A stretch of 8,516 bases of DNA, from NCBI GenBank assembly GCA_003171235.1, contig PMYM01000162.1, positions 305 to 8,820 of the forward strand. The letters are read 5' to 3'. How positions within the stretch are numbered: position 1 is the stretch's first letter; each line of letters starts with the position of its first letter. This DNA comes from Phycisphaerales bacterium (GTDB taxonomy: Bacteria; Planctomycetota; Phycisphaerae; SM23-33). Shown one piece after another: positions 1 through 5,783 of the stretch. A program made the translations under genes and the position numbers. Below the pieces are notes generated by a model. The model searched no databases and was not told the origin of the DNA. It saw only the letters and a program-made list of their open reading frames with translations.

Positions 1-43
1 CCTGCGCGCGGAATTGATCTTGCTCGCGATTGCGTGATGAGCT
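1..43. other. Window-edge segment, unassigned; possible 3' end of a gene
   Basis: No recognisable gene. Two plus-strand frames are open from the left edge. One reads LRAELILLAIA and stops with TGA at 35-37, just before the dispersed repeat begins. The other stays open into the repeat and stops with TAA at 133-135. Either could be the tail of a gene lying mostly outside the window, but nothing in these few residues identifies a family. Confidence 0.2.
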
Positions 44-267
44 TGGCCAAAGAAGTAGGGCGTGCAAGTGTGTTGCATGCGCAATTCGGTGGCAGGAACG
101 CGCCAGAGAATCACACTATCGGCAGGGCAGGTTAAATCCCTCGGCCGATCATGCCACTGCCTCTGTTCATTCCGAGCCTCATACCGGGGGTTCCGCGGCC
201 GGCGCTGCGCTTCGGCCGCTTCACCCCCGGCTACCATCTTTCGGCCCTGCGGGCCTCGCGCAGGCGT
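44..267 (+). repeat. Dispersed palindrome-bearing repeat, copy 1 (downstream of the RM gene)
   Basis: This segment aligns along its whole length, same orientation, with 3231-3455. Shared blocks include AGTAGGGCGTGCAA (54-67), GAGAATCACAC (106-116), GGCCGATCA (143-151) and CGGCCCTGCGGGCCTCGC (242-259), in the same order and nearly the same spacing. Between blocks the copies differ considerably, so this is an old dispersed family rather than a fresh duplication. It holds a small hairpin (TGCAA 63-67 with TTGCA 73-77), the large palindrome 184-230, and a GGCCC/GGGCC hairpin at 243-255. Short reading frames cross it but look like by-products of GC-rich sequence. No convincing gene lies in 1-390. 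Confidence 0.85.
184..230. repeat. Two-tier palindrome inside repeat copy 1
   Basis: Outer arms CCGGGGGT (184-191) and ACCCCCGG (223-230) enclose inner arms GCGGCC (195-200) and GGCCGC (214-219), with a three-base internal loop on each side and a 13-base apical loop. The same architecture with a different inner stem occurs at 3371-3418 in copy 2. Confidence 0.85.
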
Positions 268-297
268 GAGGGATGGCTTGGCCGATGCTCCTCCGGC

Positions 298-342
298 GGG
301 TGGCCACGCTGCTTGCCCTCCCGCGTGGCCATGTCTTGACCC
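298..342 (+). repeat. Hairpin repeat with GGGTG / CATGTC foot (member A)
   Basis: TGGCCACGC (301-309) pairs perfectly with GCGTGGCCA (323-331) over a 13-base loop. It is preceded by GGG and followed by TGTCTTG, and GGGT (298-301) could also pair with ACCC (339-342). The flanks resemble the feet of the hairpins at 8193-8240 and 8443-8478, whose stems have other sequences. It lies about 50 bp past the RM stop codon. There is no T-run on either side, so I do not call it an intrinsic terminator. Confidence 0.6.
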
Positions 343-390
343 ATAGTCAGAATCGAACACTCCGGCCGATCCGGCACGCGACTGGCCGGG

Positions 391-3180
391 CTACCGAATC
401 CGGCGCTTTCCCTTGGCGACTGGCGGAATAAGCGGGGCCGTGAGCTTTTCGTAAAGGGCGAAGAGGAACTCGACTCGTTGACGCTCATTATTGAAGGGTT
501 GCGGGCGGTAACATCGATCAACCGCGCGGTCCAGGGTCGCGTGGGCCTTTACGAGCTTGGACGGCATGGCAATCTGATCGTACAGGTCGGCCAAGGTTGC
601 ATCGCCGTTGGGCGGAAGAGATTCCGCTCGCGCGTCCAGTACGCCCTGCGCCGCCTTCTCCACGGCCGCTCGTTGTCTGGCGCGGGGTGAATCCGGCCAG
701 GGGTAGTTGTTGTAAACTAGATTGATTGAATAGCGGTAATCCGATTTCAATCGCCCGCACACCTGGTGCAACCACGCCATGTGCATCGACGAAGATAGCA
801 CGCCAAAGTGATAGAGCCGGGCGTTGGGAATAGCCGAGCAACTATCGTGAATGATGACGCTCGGTCTGAAGTACCCGAAGGGGACGTACTTTCGCGTCTC
901 GGAAGTATGCCGGGGGATAACGATGTACCGACTCTTTGGCTGCCGGATTTCCGCGAAGACTGCCGGCTCATTTGCCTTATTCCGCGTTGGCTCTTTCTTG
1001 CTGGCGAGCCGGAACTGCCGAACAGCCTCTACGCGCCGCTTGATGCCGGGAATGTTGCGAACGTCGCCCGGTGGCGCATCGACCAGCCAGAGGCACCATC
1101 GCGGTACGGCGTAGAGATATTCCTCGGCACATAACAGCGGGCGCAAGTATTTCTTTGCGCCGGGATTCTCGGACAAGAATTCTTCTCTGTCTTTCTCTTC
1201 CAGGATGAGAAAACCCCCGTCCGTCGGCTTGTTGCCGTATTCGCAGGCGGGAACGTCGCAGATCGGCTTGGCGCGCGAAGTTACGGCAATATCAGGCCCT
1301 TCGATCAGGTATGGGCTGATGTTCCTCGCCGGGGCCACGGTGACGTCCCCGTCGTGATACTCATAAATGCGTTTGTTGGCGATGTCAAAGTTGGCAAACC
1401 CGATAATGACGACATGAACGTGCGCTTTGCCTCGCGCTTCGCTCTCCCATGCAAAGGTGCGGTGGGCAAAATGTATCTTAAGGGCAAAACGTTGAAAGAT
1501 CTGGTTCCATAACGAGCCGACTTGCTCGCCTTGACTGATGGAATTGGTCGAAACGAAACCGACAACAATGCCCGTTCCCTGGATATATTCCGCTGCTTTT
1601 CGATACCACCCCGTGACATAGTCGAGGACCCCAGAGCCATTATTTGCCCCCCAGACGAGTTCCATGTCCTGGCCTTGCTCTGCGGTCATCAGATGCTTGC
1701 CCACAAACGGCGGATTGCCAAGGATATAGCTGCACTTGCCTGGCGGAAGAATTCGTTTCCAGTCCAGGCGGAGGGCGTTGCCACAGACGATGGTGGGGCT
1801 TTTCCACAGCGGGAGGCGAACGTAGTATTGCCCGAAGGCCTCGGACAGCCGAAGGTTCATCTGGTGGTCCATCAGCCACATGGCGACCTCGGCGATGCGG
1901 GCGGGCCATTCGCTGATCTCGATGCCGTAAAAGGCGTCCACATCCACCAGCGAAAGCCGCTTGAGTTCCAGCACCGGGTCGATCTTGAGGGCCTGGAGAA
2001 CTTCAATCTCCAGCAGGCGCAACTCGCGATAGGTGATGACGAGGAAGTTGCCGCAGCCGCAGGCCGGGTCCAGGAAGCGGAGTTTGCTTATCTTCTCGTG
2101 GAATCGCCGCAGTTGGGCCTTGTTGGCGCCAACGCGCGTGAACTCCTGGCGAAGGTCGTCCAGAAAAAGGGCGCGGATGACCTTGAGGATGTCGCGTTCG
2201 TTGGTGTAGTGCCCGCCGATCTGGCGGCGGTCGCTGGGCTTCATCACGTCCTGGAAAAGGGAACCGAAGATGGCAGGCGAAATGCACGACCAATCGAAGC
2301 GCGTGCATGCCAGCAGCGCGTTCCGCATGTCGCGGTTGAAGTTGGCGAACGGCAAACGCTCTTCAAACAGCCCGCCGTTGACGAAGGGCAGCTCGGCCAA
2401 GTCCTCGTCGAGGTTCTTCTGGCGTTTATCCGCGGGCGTGTTGAGCACTTCAAAGAGTTGCGCCAGGTGCGGGCCGAGGTCGGCGCCATCCGCTTTGGTG
2501 TGATTTTCGATGTACAGGCGAAAGGTTTCCTGCTCAAAGATGCCTGTCCGCTCGGCAAAGAGGCAAAAGAGGATGCGGACGAGGAAACGTTCAAGATCAT
2601 GGCCGCTGTACCCGCCCAGTCTGAGCGTGTCATGCAGGTCGGCCAATATCGCGACCGCCTTGATGTTGATCGGATCGGGATCCTCGAATTTGTGCTGCTT
2701 GTAACCCGGAATGAAGGCGAAATCGTGAATGTGCCGGTGAAAGTCGTCCAGCGGGAATTCGACGGTCTTGACCCCGCCCAGAAGAGGGAGGGGTTTCTGG
2801 TCTTCCGGCTCAAGGTCATGCAGGGCGATGCGGGCGAAGTCCGAGACGATGACATAGCGCGGCACTTCGTCCTGCCGCCCGGTTGCCAGGAGATCCTGAA
2901 TGTAGCGGAACGCCTGCGACTGGGCTTTGCCCAGGTCATTGCCCAGGCTCTTGTGTTCGACCAGCAGTATGCCAGGCCAGAAAAGGTCGATGTGGGCGTA
3001 GTCGCCGGTTATCTTCTTAACGGGCTCTTCAAAGGTGGCCACCGTACGCCGGCGGATGCCGAAAACCTCGAAGAACGCGTTCCAAAAAGTTTGCTTCTCG
3101 GCCGACTCGCTTCTGGCTCCGATCCAATCGTGTGCGAAACGGATGGCGTTATGTCGTATTTCATTCCAGGAAAGGGGCAT
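391..3180 (-). CDS. MmeI-like single-chain (type IIL/IIG) restriction endonuclease-methyltransferase
   Basis: A 929-residue enzyme, close to the length of MmeI, expected to cut DNA and methylate one strand of its own site using SAM. The N-terminal nuclease motif is D65-X9-E75-x-K77 (DLFWPGILLVEHK), the same spacing as in MmeI. A helical linker follows to about residue 360. The N6-adenine methyltransferase domain has the SAM motif FLDPACGCGNFL (369-380) and catalytic NPPF (489-492), followed by GVLDYVTGWY, VSTNSISQGEQVG and FAHRTFAWESEARGKAHVHV. The target-recognition part has YLRPLLCAEEYL (678-689), HMAWLHQVCGRLKSDYRYS and VYNNYPWPDSP; a helical C-terminal segment ends in a basic tail. The frame is open upstream to 3507, but that stretch is repeat DNA; the ATG at 3180 has AAGG seven bases ahead and starts the conserved N-terminus. 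All catalytic residues are present. The recognition site cannot be read from sequence. No separate R, M or S gene adjoins it. Confidence 0.93.
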   Translation of the reverse strand: MPLSWNEIRHNAIRFAHDWIGARSESAEKQTFWNAFFEVFGIRRRTVATFEEPVKKITGDYAHIDLFWPGILLVEHKSLGNDLGKAQSQAFRYIQDLLATGRQDEVPRYVIVSDFARIALHDLEPEDQKPLPLLGGVKTVEFPLDDFHRHIHDFAFIPGYKQHKFEDPDPINIKAVAILADLHDTLRLGGYSGHDLERFLVRILFCLFAERTGIFEQETFRLYIENHTKADGADLGPHLAQLFEVLNTPADKRQKNLDEDLAELPFVNGGLFEERLPFANFNRDMRNALLACTRFDWSCISPAIFGSLFQDVMKPSDRRQIGGHYTNERDILKVIRALFLDDLRQEFTRVGANKAQLRRFHEKISKLRFLDPACGCGNFLVITYRELRLLEIEVLQALKIDPVLELKRLSLVDVDAFYGIEISEWPARIAEVAMWLMDHQMNLRLSEAFGQYYVRLPLWKSPTIVCGNALRLDWKRILPPGKCSYILGNPPFVGKHLMTAEQGQDMELVWGANNGSGVLDYVTGWYRKAAEYIQGTGIVVGFVSTNSISQGEQVGSLWNQIFQRFALKIHFAHRTFAWESEARGKAHVHVVIIGFANFDIANKRIYEYHDGDVTVAPARNISPYLIEGPDIAVTSRAKPICDVPACEYGNKPTDGGFLILEEKDREEFLSENPGAKKYLRPLLCAEEYLYAVPRWCLWLVDAPPGDVRNIPGIKRRVEAVRQFRLASKKEPTRNKANEPAVFAEIRQPKSRYIVIPRHTSETRKYVPFGYFRPSVIIHDSCSAIPNARLYHFGVLSSSMHMAWLHQVCGRLKSDYRYSINLVYNNYPWPDSPRARQRAAVEKAAQGVLDARAESLPPNGDATLADLYDQIAMPSKLVKAHATLDRAVDRCYRPQPFNNERQRVEFLFALYEKLTAPLIPPVAKGKRRIR

Positions 3181-3186
3181 GTATCG

Positions 3187-3190
3187 CCTT
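3187..3190 (-). promoter_or_regulatory. Ribosome binding site deciding the RM start
   Basis: On the minus strand AAGG, within AAAAGGC, lies seven bases before the ATG at 3180. The candidate starts further upstream in the same frame fall in the dispersed repeat, so this site favours the 929-residue protein over a form 109 residues longer. Confidence 0.55.
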
Positions 3191-3215
3191 TTAACAAGAA
3201 AGCTCGCCCATGTAA

Positions 3216-3221
3216 ATAGTA
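3216..3221 (-). promoter_or_regulatory. Possible -10 element for the RM gene
   Basis: The short AT-richer leader 3181-3223 between the repeat copy and the RM start contains TACTAT on the minus strand, 35 bases before the start codon. I see no convincing -35 at the right distance, so this is a weak candidate chosen mainly because it sits in the only AT-rich stretch of the gap. Confidence 0.2.
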
Positions 3222-3230
3222 TCGTAGGGC

Positions 3231-3455
3231 TGGCCGAGCAGTAGGGCGTGCAACTTTTGTTGCACACGCAATTCGGCGGCAACCCCGCCGGAGAATCACA
3301 CCGTCGGCAGGCCAGAATCAGACCTCTTGGCCGATCACGGCACTGCCTGTGGTTATGCAGCGGACCCGTACCGGGGGTTGCGCGTCCCTCGACTTCGCTC
3401 GGGACGCTACACCCCCGGCTAAATTCTTCCGGCCCTGCGGGCCTCGCAAAGGCGT
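3231..3455 (+). repeat. Dispersed palindrome-bearing repeat, copy 2 (upstream of the RM gene)
   Basis: Partner of 44-267 in the same orientation, with shared blocks AGTAGGGCGTGCAA (3240-3253), GAGAATCACAC (3291-3301), GGCCGATCA (3329-3337) and CGGCCCTGCGGGCCTCGC (3430-3447). The first block begins a neat hairpin, GTGCAAC (3248-3254) / GTTGCAC (3259-3265) with a TTTT loop; copy 1 keeps a shorter version of it. It fills most of the anmK-RM gap and lies just outside the presumed RM promoter. Short frames across it are not convincing genes. Confidence 0.85.
3371..3418. repeat. Two-tier palindrome inside repeat copy 2
   Basis: Outer arms CCGGGGGT (3371-3378) and ACCCCCGG (3411-3418) are identical to those of copy 1. 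Inner arms are GCGTCCC (3382-3388) and GGGACGC (3401-3407), where copy 1 has GCGGCC and GGCCGC. The three-base internal loops on both sides are kept, so the inner stem has changed on both arms together. Confidence 0.85.
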
Positions 3456-3466
3456 AATCGAGTCCT

Positions 3467-3561
3467 GTAGGGTGGGAGAAGCCGCCCGCAGGGCGGCCTC
3501 CCACCATATCCAGAAGCCTCGCGGTGGGACATCGGCCTTCGGCCGATTCGTCCCACCCTAC
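3467..3561. repeat. REPIN-like doublet of two inverted hairpins
   Basis: The ends are an 11-bp perfect inverted repeat, GTAGGGTGGGA (3467-3477) and TCCCACCCTAC (3551-3561). Inside are two hairpins. The first pairs GGTGGGAG (3471-3478) with CTCCCACC (3498-3505) and GCCGCCC (3481-3487) with GGGCGGC (3491-3497), with a two-base bulge (AA) on its left arm. The second pairs GGTGGGAC (3523-3530) with GTCCCACC (3550-3557) and ATCGGCC (3531-3537) with GGCCGAT (3541-3547), with a two-base bulge (TC) on its right arm. The second is thus the first turned round. It starts four bases beyond the anmK stop and could also shield or end that transcript, though no T-run follows. Confidence 0.8.
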
Positions 3562-3564
3562 GCG

Positions 3565-4806
3565 CTACCGGCTACTGCTGTTACCGGGCACGATCTTGCC
3601 CAGCACCACCGGCAGGCGAGCGCCGGTGGCGGAGGGGACGTTGCCCGGCAGGCTGCGGATGGTGTAGGCCGCCAGGATGGCAAAGGAGATGGCCTCCTTG
3701 GCGTCGGGGTCGATGCCGAGGGTGGCCATGTCCAGCAATTCCGTCCCGGGTAGTTGGCCGCGCAGCATCTCCACCAGCAGGGGGTTTCGCGCCCCGCCGC
3801 CGCAGAGGATCGCCTGGTCAACCCTGCCCAGGAAGCGGCGATACGCCCCGGCGATGCTGGCGGCGGTGAATGCGGTGGCCGTTGCCAGCAGGTCATGGCC
3901 GCTCAGGCCCGCGCGGCGTCTGGCGGCCCAGAGGCGGTCGGCGAAATCCACCCCGAACTCCTCCCGCCCGGTGGTCTTGGGCGGGCGGCGGCCAAGGTAT
4001 GGATGGCGCATCAATTGGCCAAGTAATTGGGGGTTGACCTTGCCCGCGCGGGCCAAGCGCCCGTCGCGGTCGTAGCCCAGCCGGCCGGCGGTTGCGTGCC
4101 AGGCCAGGCGGTCGATGATCATGTTGCCCGGCCCGGTGTCGAATGCCCGCACATCCGACAGCCCGCAACCGGCCCTCAGATACGTGACGTTGGCGATGCC
4201 GCCGATGTTCTGCACCGCCCGATTGATTCGGTCGCTGCCCAGCAGCACCCAGTCGGCCAGCGGAACCAAGGGGGCCCCCTGCCCGCCGGCGGCAAGGTCG
4301 CGCGGGCGGAAGTCGGCCACCACCGTGCAGCCGGTGCGCTGGGCGATGACGCAGGGCTCGCCGATCTGCAGGGTCGAGCCGGTTTTGCCCGCGCCGCCGC
4401 GCCGGCCTGGGGGCAGGTGGTGGATCGTCTGGCCATGGGAGCCGACCAGGTCGATGCGGCCAATGCCGATCCGGCTGGTGCGGCAGAGCGACAGCAGGGC
4501 GCCGGCGAAGGCCTCGCCCAGCAGGGCGTTCATGCGGCAGACGCGGTCAACCGTGCCGGTGGCGGGGGAGAAGAGTTCAAACACTTCGCGCCGCAGCCGG
4601 GGCGGGTAGGGGAAGCCGCCCGTGGCCAGCGTGGTCACGGCGGGGCGAACCTGACTTGCGGGCCCGCGTCCCTGCCCGCGCTCCCGGCTTCGCGGCCAGT
4701 CGATCCGCACGATGGCCACATCTACGCCATCGGCGCTGGTGCCGGACATCAGCCCGGCCACCACGAGACTTCTCTTAGCGGCCAATTCGCCCAGCGAATC
4801 AGACAC
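3565..4806 (-). CDS. anmK: Anhydro-N-acetylmuramic acid kinase AnmK
   Basis: Cytoplasmic kinase of peptidoglycan recycling: it hydrolyses the 1,6-anhydro bond of anhydro-MurNAc and phosphorylates O6 with ATP, giving MurNAc-6-phosphate, normally passed to the etherase MurQ. The 413-residue protein has the family motifs in order: GLMSGTSADGVDVAIV (18-33), VGSHGQTIHH (121-130), VADFRPRDLAAGGQGAPLVP (163-182), QNIGGIANVT (199-208), AFDTGPGNMIID (221-232), with D223 matching the catalytic base of the family, PPKTTGREEFG (275-285), ILCGGGARNPLL (333-344) and KEAISFAILA (370-379). It is somewhat longer than the roughly 370 residues usual for AnmK, partly through a basic insert at 38-53. The start is GTG at 4806, supported by GGGAG five bases upstream. 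No murQ or other wall gene lies in the window. The stop codon abuts the hairpin doublet at 3467-3561. Confidence 0.96.
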   Translation of the reverse strand: MSDSLGELAAKRSLVVAGLMSGTSADGVDVAIVRIDWPRSRERGQGRGPASQVRPAVTTLATGGFPYPPRLRREVFELFSPATGTVDRVCRMNALLGEAFAGALLSLCRTSRIGIGRIDLVGSHGQTIHHLPPGRRGGAGKTGSTLQIGEPCVIAQRTGCTVVADFRPRDLAAGGQGAPLVPLADWVLLGSDRINRAVQNIGGIANVTYLRAGCGLSDVRAFDTGPGNMIIDRLAWHATAGRLGYDRDGRLARAGKVNPQLLGQLMRHPYLGRRPPKTTGREEFGVDFADRLWAARRRAGLSGHDLLATATAFTAASIAGAYRRFLGRVDQAILCGGGARNPLLVEMLRGQLPGTELLDMATLGIDPDAKEAISFAILAAYTIRSLPGNVPSATGARLPVVLGKIVPGNSSSR

Positions 4807-4811
4807 GTTTA

Positions 4812-4816
4812 CTCCC
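4812..4816 (-). promoter_or_regulatory. Ribosome binding site supporting the GTG start of anmK
   Basis: GGGAG on the minus strand lies five bases before the GTG at 4806. The conserved N-terminal motif starts 17 residues later, so this start fits the family. The rest of the gap to the upstream gene (about 4817-4884) shows no feature I can name. Confidence 0.75.
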
Positions 4817-4884
4817 GCAATTCTGCCAAGGCATTGTCAGGATGATTTGATCTGCAGGTCAATCTCAAAGACGGCGGATGTGAT

Positions 4885-4919
4885 GAATTGTCAATTGACA
4901 ATTGGCAATTGGCAATGTT
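4885..4919 (-). repeat. 7-bp-period repeat, CAATTGG type
   Basis: Five consecutive heptads on the plus strand: GAATTGT, CAATTGA, CAATTGG, CAATTGG, CAATGTT. The unit is AT-rich and unlike the GGCAACA units elsewhere, but has the same 7-bp period. The array runs into the stop codon (4918-4920) of the MBL-fold gene. Confidence 0.75.
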
Positions 4920-5682
4920 ACAGCCAGCCCTTGCGGACGGACTTTAGGACCTTGGTGAGGCTATCCTGGTGTTTCCATTTCAGGAAGCGCCACCAGGAGT
5001 GCATGTCCGCCGGCGGGGGGATGGATTGCATAATCTCCTCGTCCTTGCGTCCGGCCTGAACCTCGCGCCGCACCTGCTCGATCAGCCAGTCGAGGTAATC
5101 CACCCAGCGGCGCAGTTCGTTGACGGTGCACAGCGGCCCGTGCCCGGGGATGACCACCTTGGGGTCCAGCTCGATCATGCGGCGGTAGCTGTCGCGCAGG
5201 GTCTGGGCGGTATCGGCCCGCAGGTTGACCGTCAGCGGGATCACTCCCCAGCCGAAGATGTCGCCGGTGAACAGCGCCCCCTCCAGCGGCGCCCACACGA
5301 TGCAGTCTTCGGGGGTGTGGCAGCCGGGCAGGGGCAGCATCTGCACCCGCCGGCGCGAGCCCTCAAACCACCGGCCCTGGGCGGGCAGCGGGGCCGTCTG
5401 GGCGTTGACGATCTCCGACCCGTAGGCCTCCTGGAAGGCCGCGTTCAGCGCCACGTGGTCGTAATGCGTGTGGGTGTTGAGGACGTAGCGGACGGTCTTG
5501 GAACCGATGCTCTGCTTGATGGCGGCGAAGACCTCCTGGCGCGTCTGCGGCTGCTCCAGGGCGTCCACCACCAGGGCGTACTCGCCCAGGTCGATCCAGG
5601 CCATGTTGTCGATCTCCTGGCGGACGCAGAAGCCCTCGCCTACCTGGATGATCTTGGGCGTATCGGCGGATTCGGTAGTCAT
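4918..5682 (-). CDS. Metallo-beta-lactamase-fold hydrolase of unknown substrate
   Basis: A 254-residue single-domain MBL-fold protein with all the metal ligands of a two-metal site: HTHYDH (H71, H73, D75, H76), H122 in GCHTPEDCIVW, the bridging D141 in LFTGDIFG, and H181 in VVIPGHGPL. These are the residues that hold zinc (or iron) in glyoxalase II-type and related hydrolases, so it should be an active metallo-hydrolase; the substrate cannot be told from sequence. There is no signal peptide or membrane segment, so it is probably cytoplasmic. The C-terminal ~45 residues form a charged helix followed by a tryptophan-rich tail (HSWWRFLKWKHQD, then GWL at the end) after the MBL core. The ATG at 5682 is preceded by AAAGGA at eight bases. 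It is 111 bp upstream of anmK on the same strand, but that gap holds a repeat, so co-transcription is possible but not shown. Confidence 0.9.
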   Translation of the reverse strand: MTTESADTPKIIQVGEGFCVRQEIDNMAWIDLGEYALVVDALEQPQTRQEVFAAIKQSIGSKTVRYVLNTHTHYDHVALNAAFQEAYGSEIVNAQTAPLPAQGRWFEGSRRRVQMLPLPGCHTPEDCIVWAPLEGALFTGDIFGWGVIPLTVNLRADTAQTLRDSYRRMIELDPKVVIPGHGPLCTVNELRRWVDYLDWLIEQVRREVQAGRKDEEIMQSIPPPADMHSWWRFLKWKHQDSLTKVLKSVRKGWL

Positions 5683-5690
5683 GCCTGTTT

Positions 5691-5696
5691 TCCTTT
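5691..5696 (-). promoter_or_regulatory. Ribosome binding site of the MBL-fold gene
   Basis: AAAGGA on the minus strand, eight bases before the ATG at 5682. It is clear of the heptad array, which begins just upstream of it at 5701. Confidence 0.7.
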
Positions 5697-5700
5697 AAGA

Positions 5701-5783
5701 GTAGTCAGTAGCCGGTAGCCAGAAGCCAGGATTCAGTGTGTTCTTCTTTCCTGGCTACTAGCTCCTGACCACTGGCTACTACT
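5701..5783. repeat. Two facing 7-bp-period arrays, GTAGCCA type
   Basis: Left arm 5701-5735 reads GTAGTCA, GTAGCCG, GTAGCCA, GAAGCCA, GGATTCA. After a 13-base pyrimidine-rich centre, the right arm 5749-5783 reads TCCTGGC, TACTAGC, TCCTGAC, CACTGGC, TACTACT, roughly the reverse complement of the same motif. The structure is a large imperfect inverted repeat filling nearly the whole gap between two genes. The methyltransferase stop codon (5779-5781) lies in the last heptad. Confidence 0.75.

Noticed and set aside
30..269. Small frames inside the two repeat copies (30-269 and 3248-3457) whose ends match (GPAGLAQA, GPAGLAKA)
   Set aside because: Similarity of the products follows from similarity of the DNA; it is confined to the best-conserved DNA blocks and the palindromes, and no ribosome binding site was seen. 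A family-wide substitution test (dN/dS) would settle it.
336..390. tRNA-like 3' end on the minus strand (GTTCGATTCTGAC) between the RM stop and the first hairpin
   Set aside because: The T-loop-like sequence is not closed by a proper five-base stem and there is no acceptor, D or anticodon arm nearby.
1522..3219. 565-codon open frame on the plus strand, antisense to the RM gene
   Set aside because: It lies almost wholly over the minus-strand RM gene, whose protein has clear family motifs. The antisense product has no recognisable domain; long mirror frames are common in GC-rich genes.
3181..3507. 109-residue N-terminal extension of the RM protein
   Set aside because: The extension translates the dispersed repeat and part of the hairpin doublet and resembles no protein. 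The ATG at 3180 has an AAGG site and starts the conserved nuclease domain at the expected place.
3467..3561. Intrinsic terminator for anmK
   Set aside because: The hairpins are strong but no T-run follows on the minus strand, and the head-to-head arrangement is better explained as a repeat doublet. A role in ending or stabilising the transcript remains possible.
4027..4845. 272-codon plus-strand frame over anmK, and similar mirror frames at 4969-5718 and 5854-6660
   Set aside because: Each lies opposite a gene with intact catalytic motifs; their own products are low-complexity Gly/Ala/Arg/Val-rich sequences without domains.
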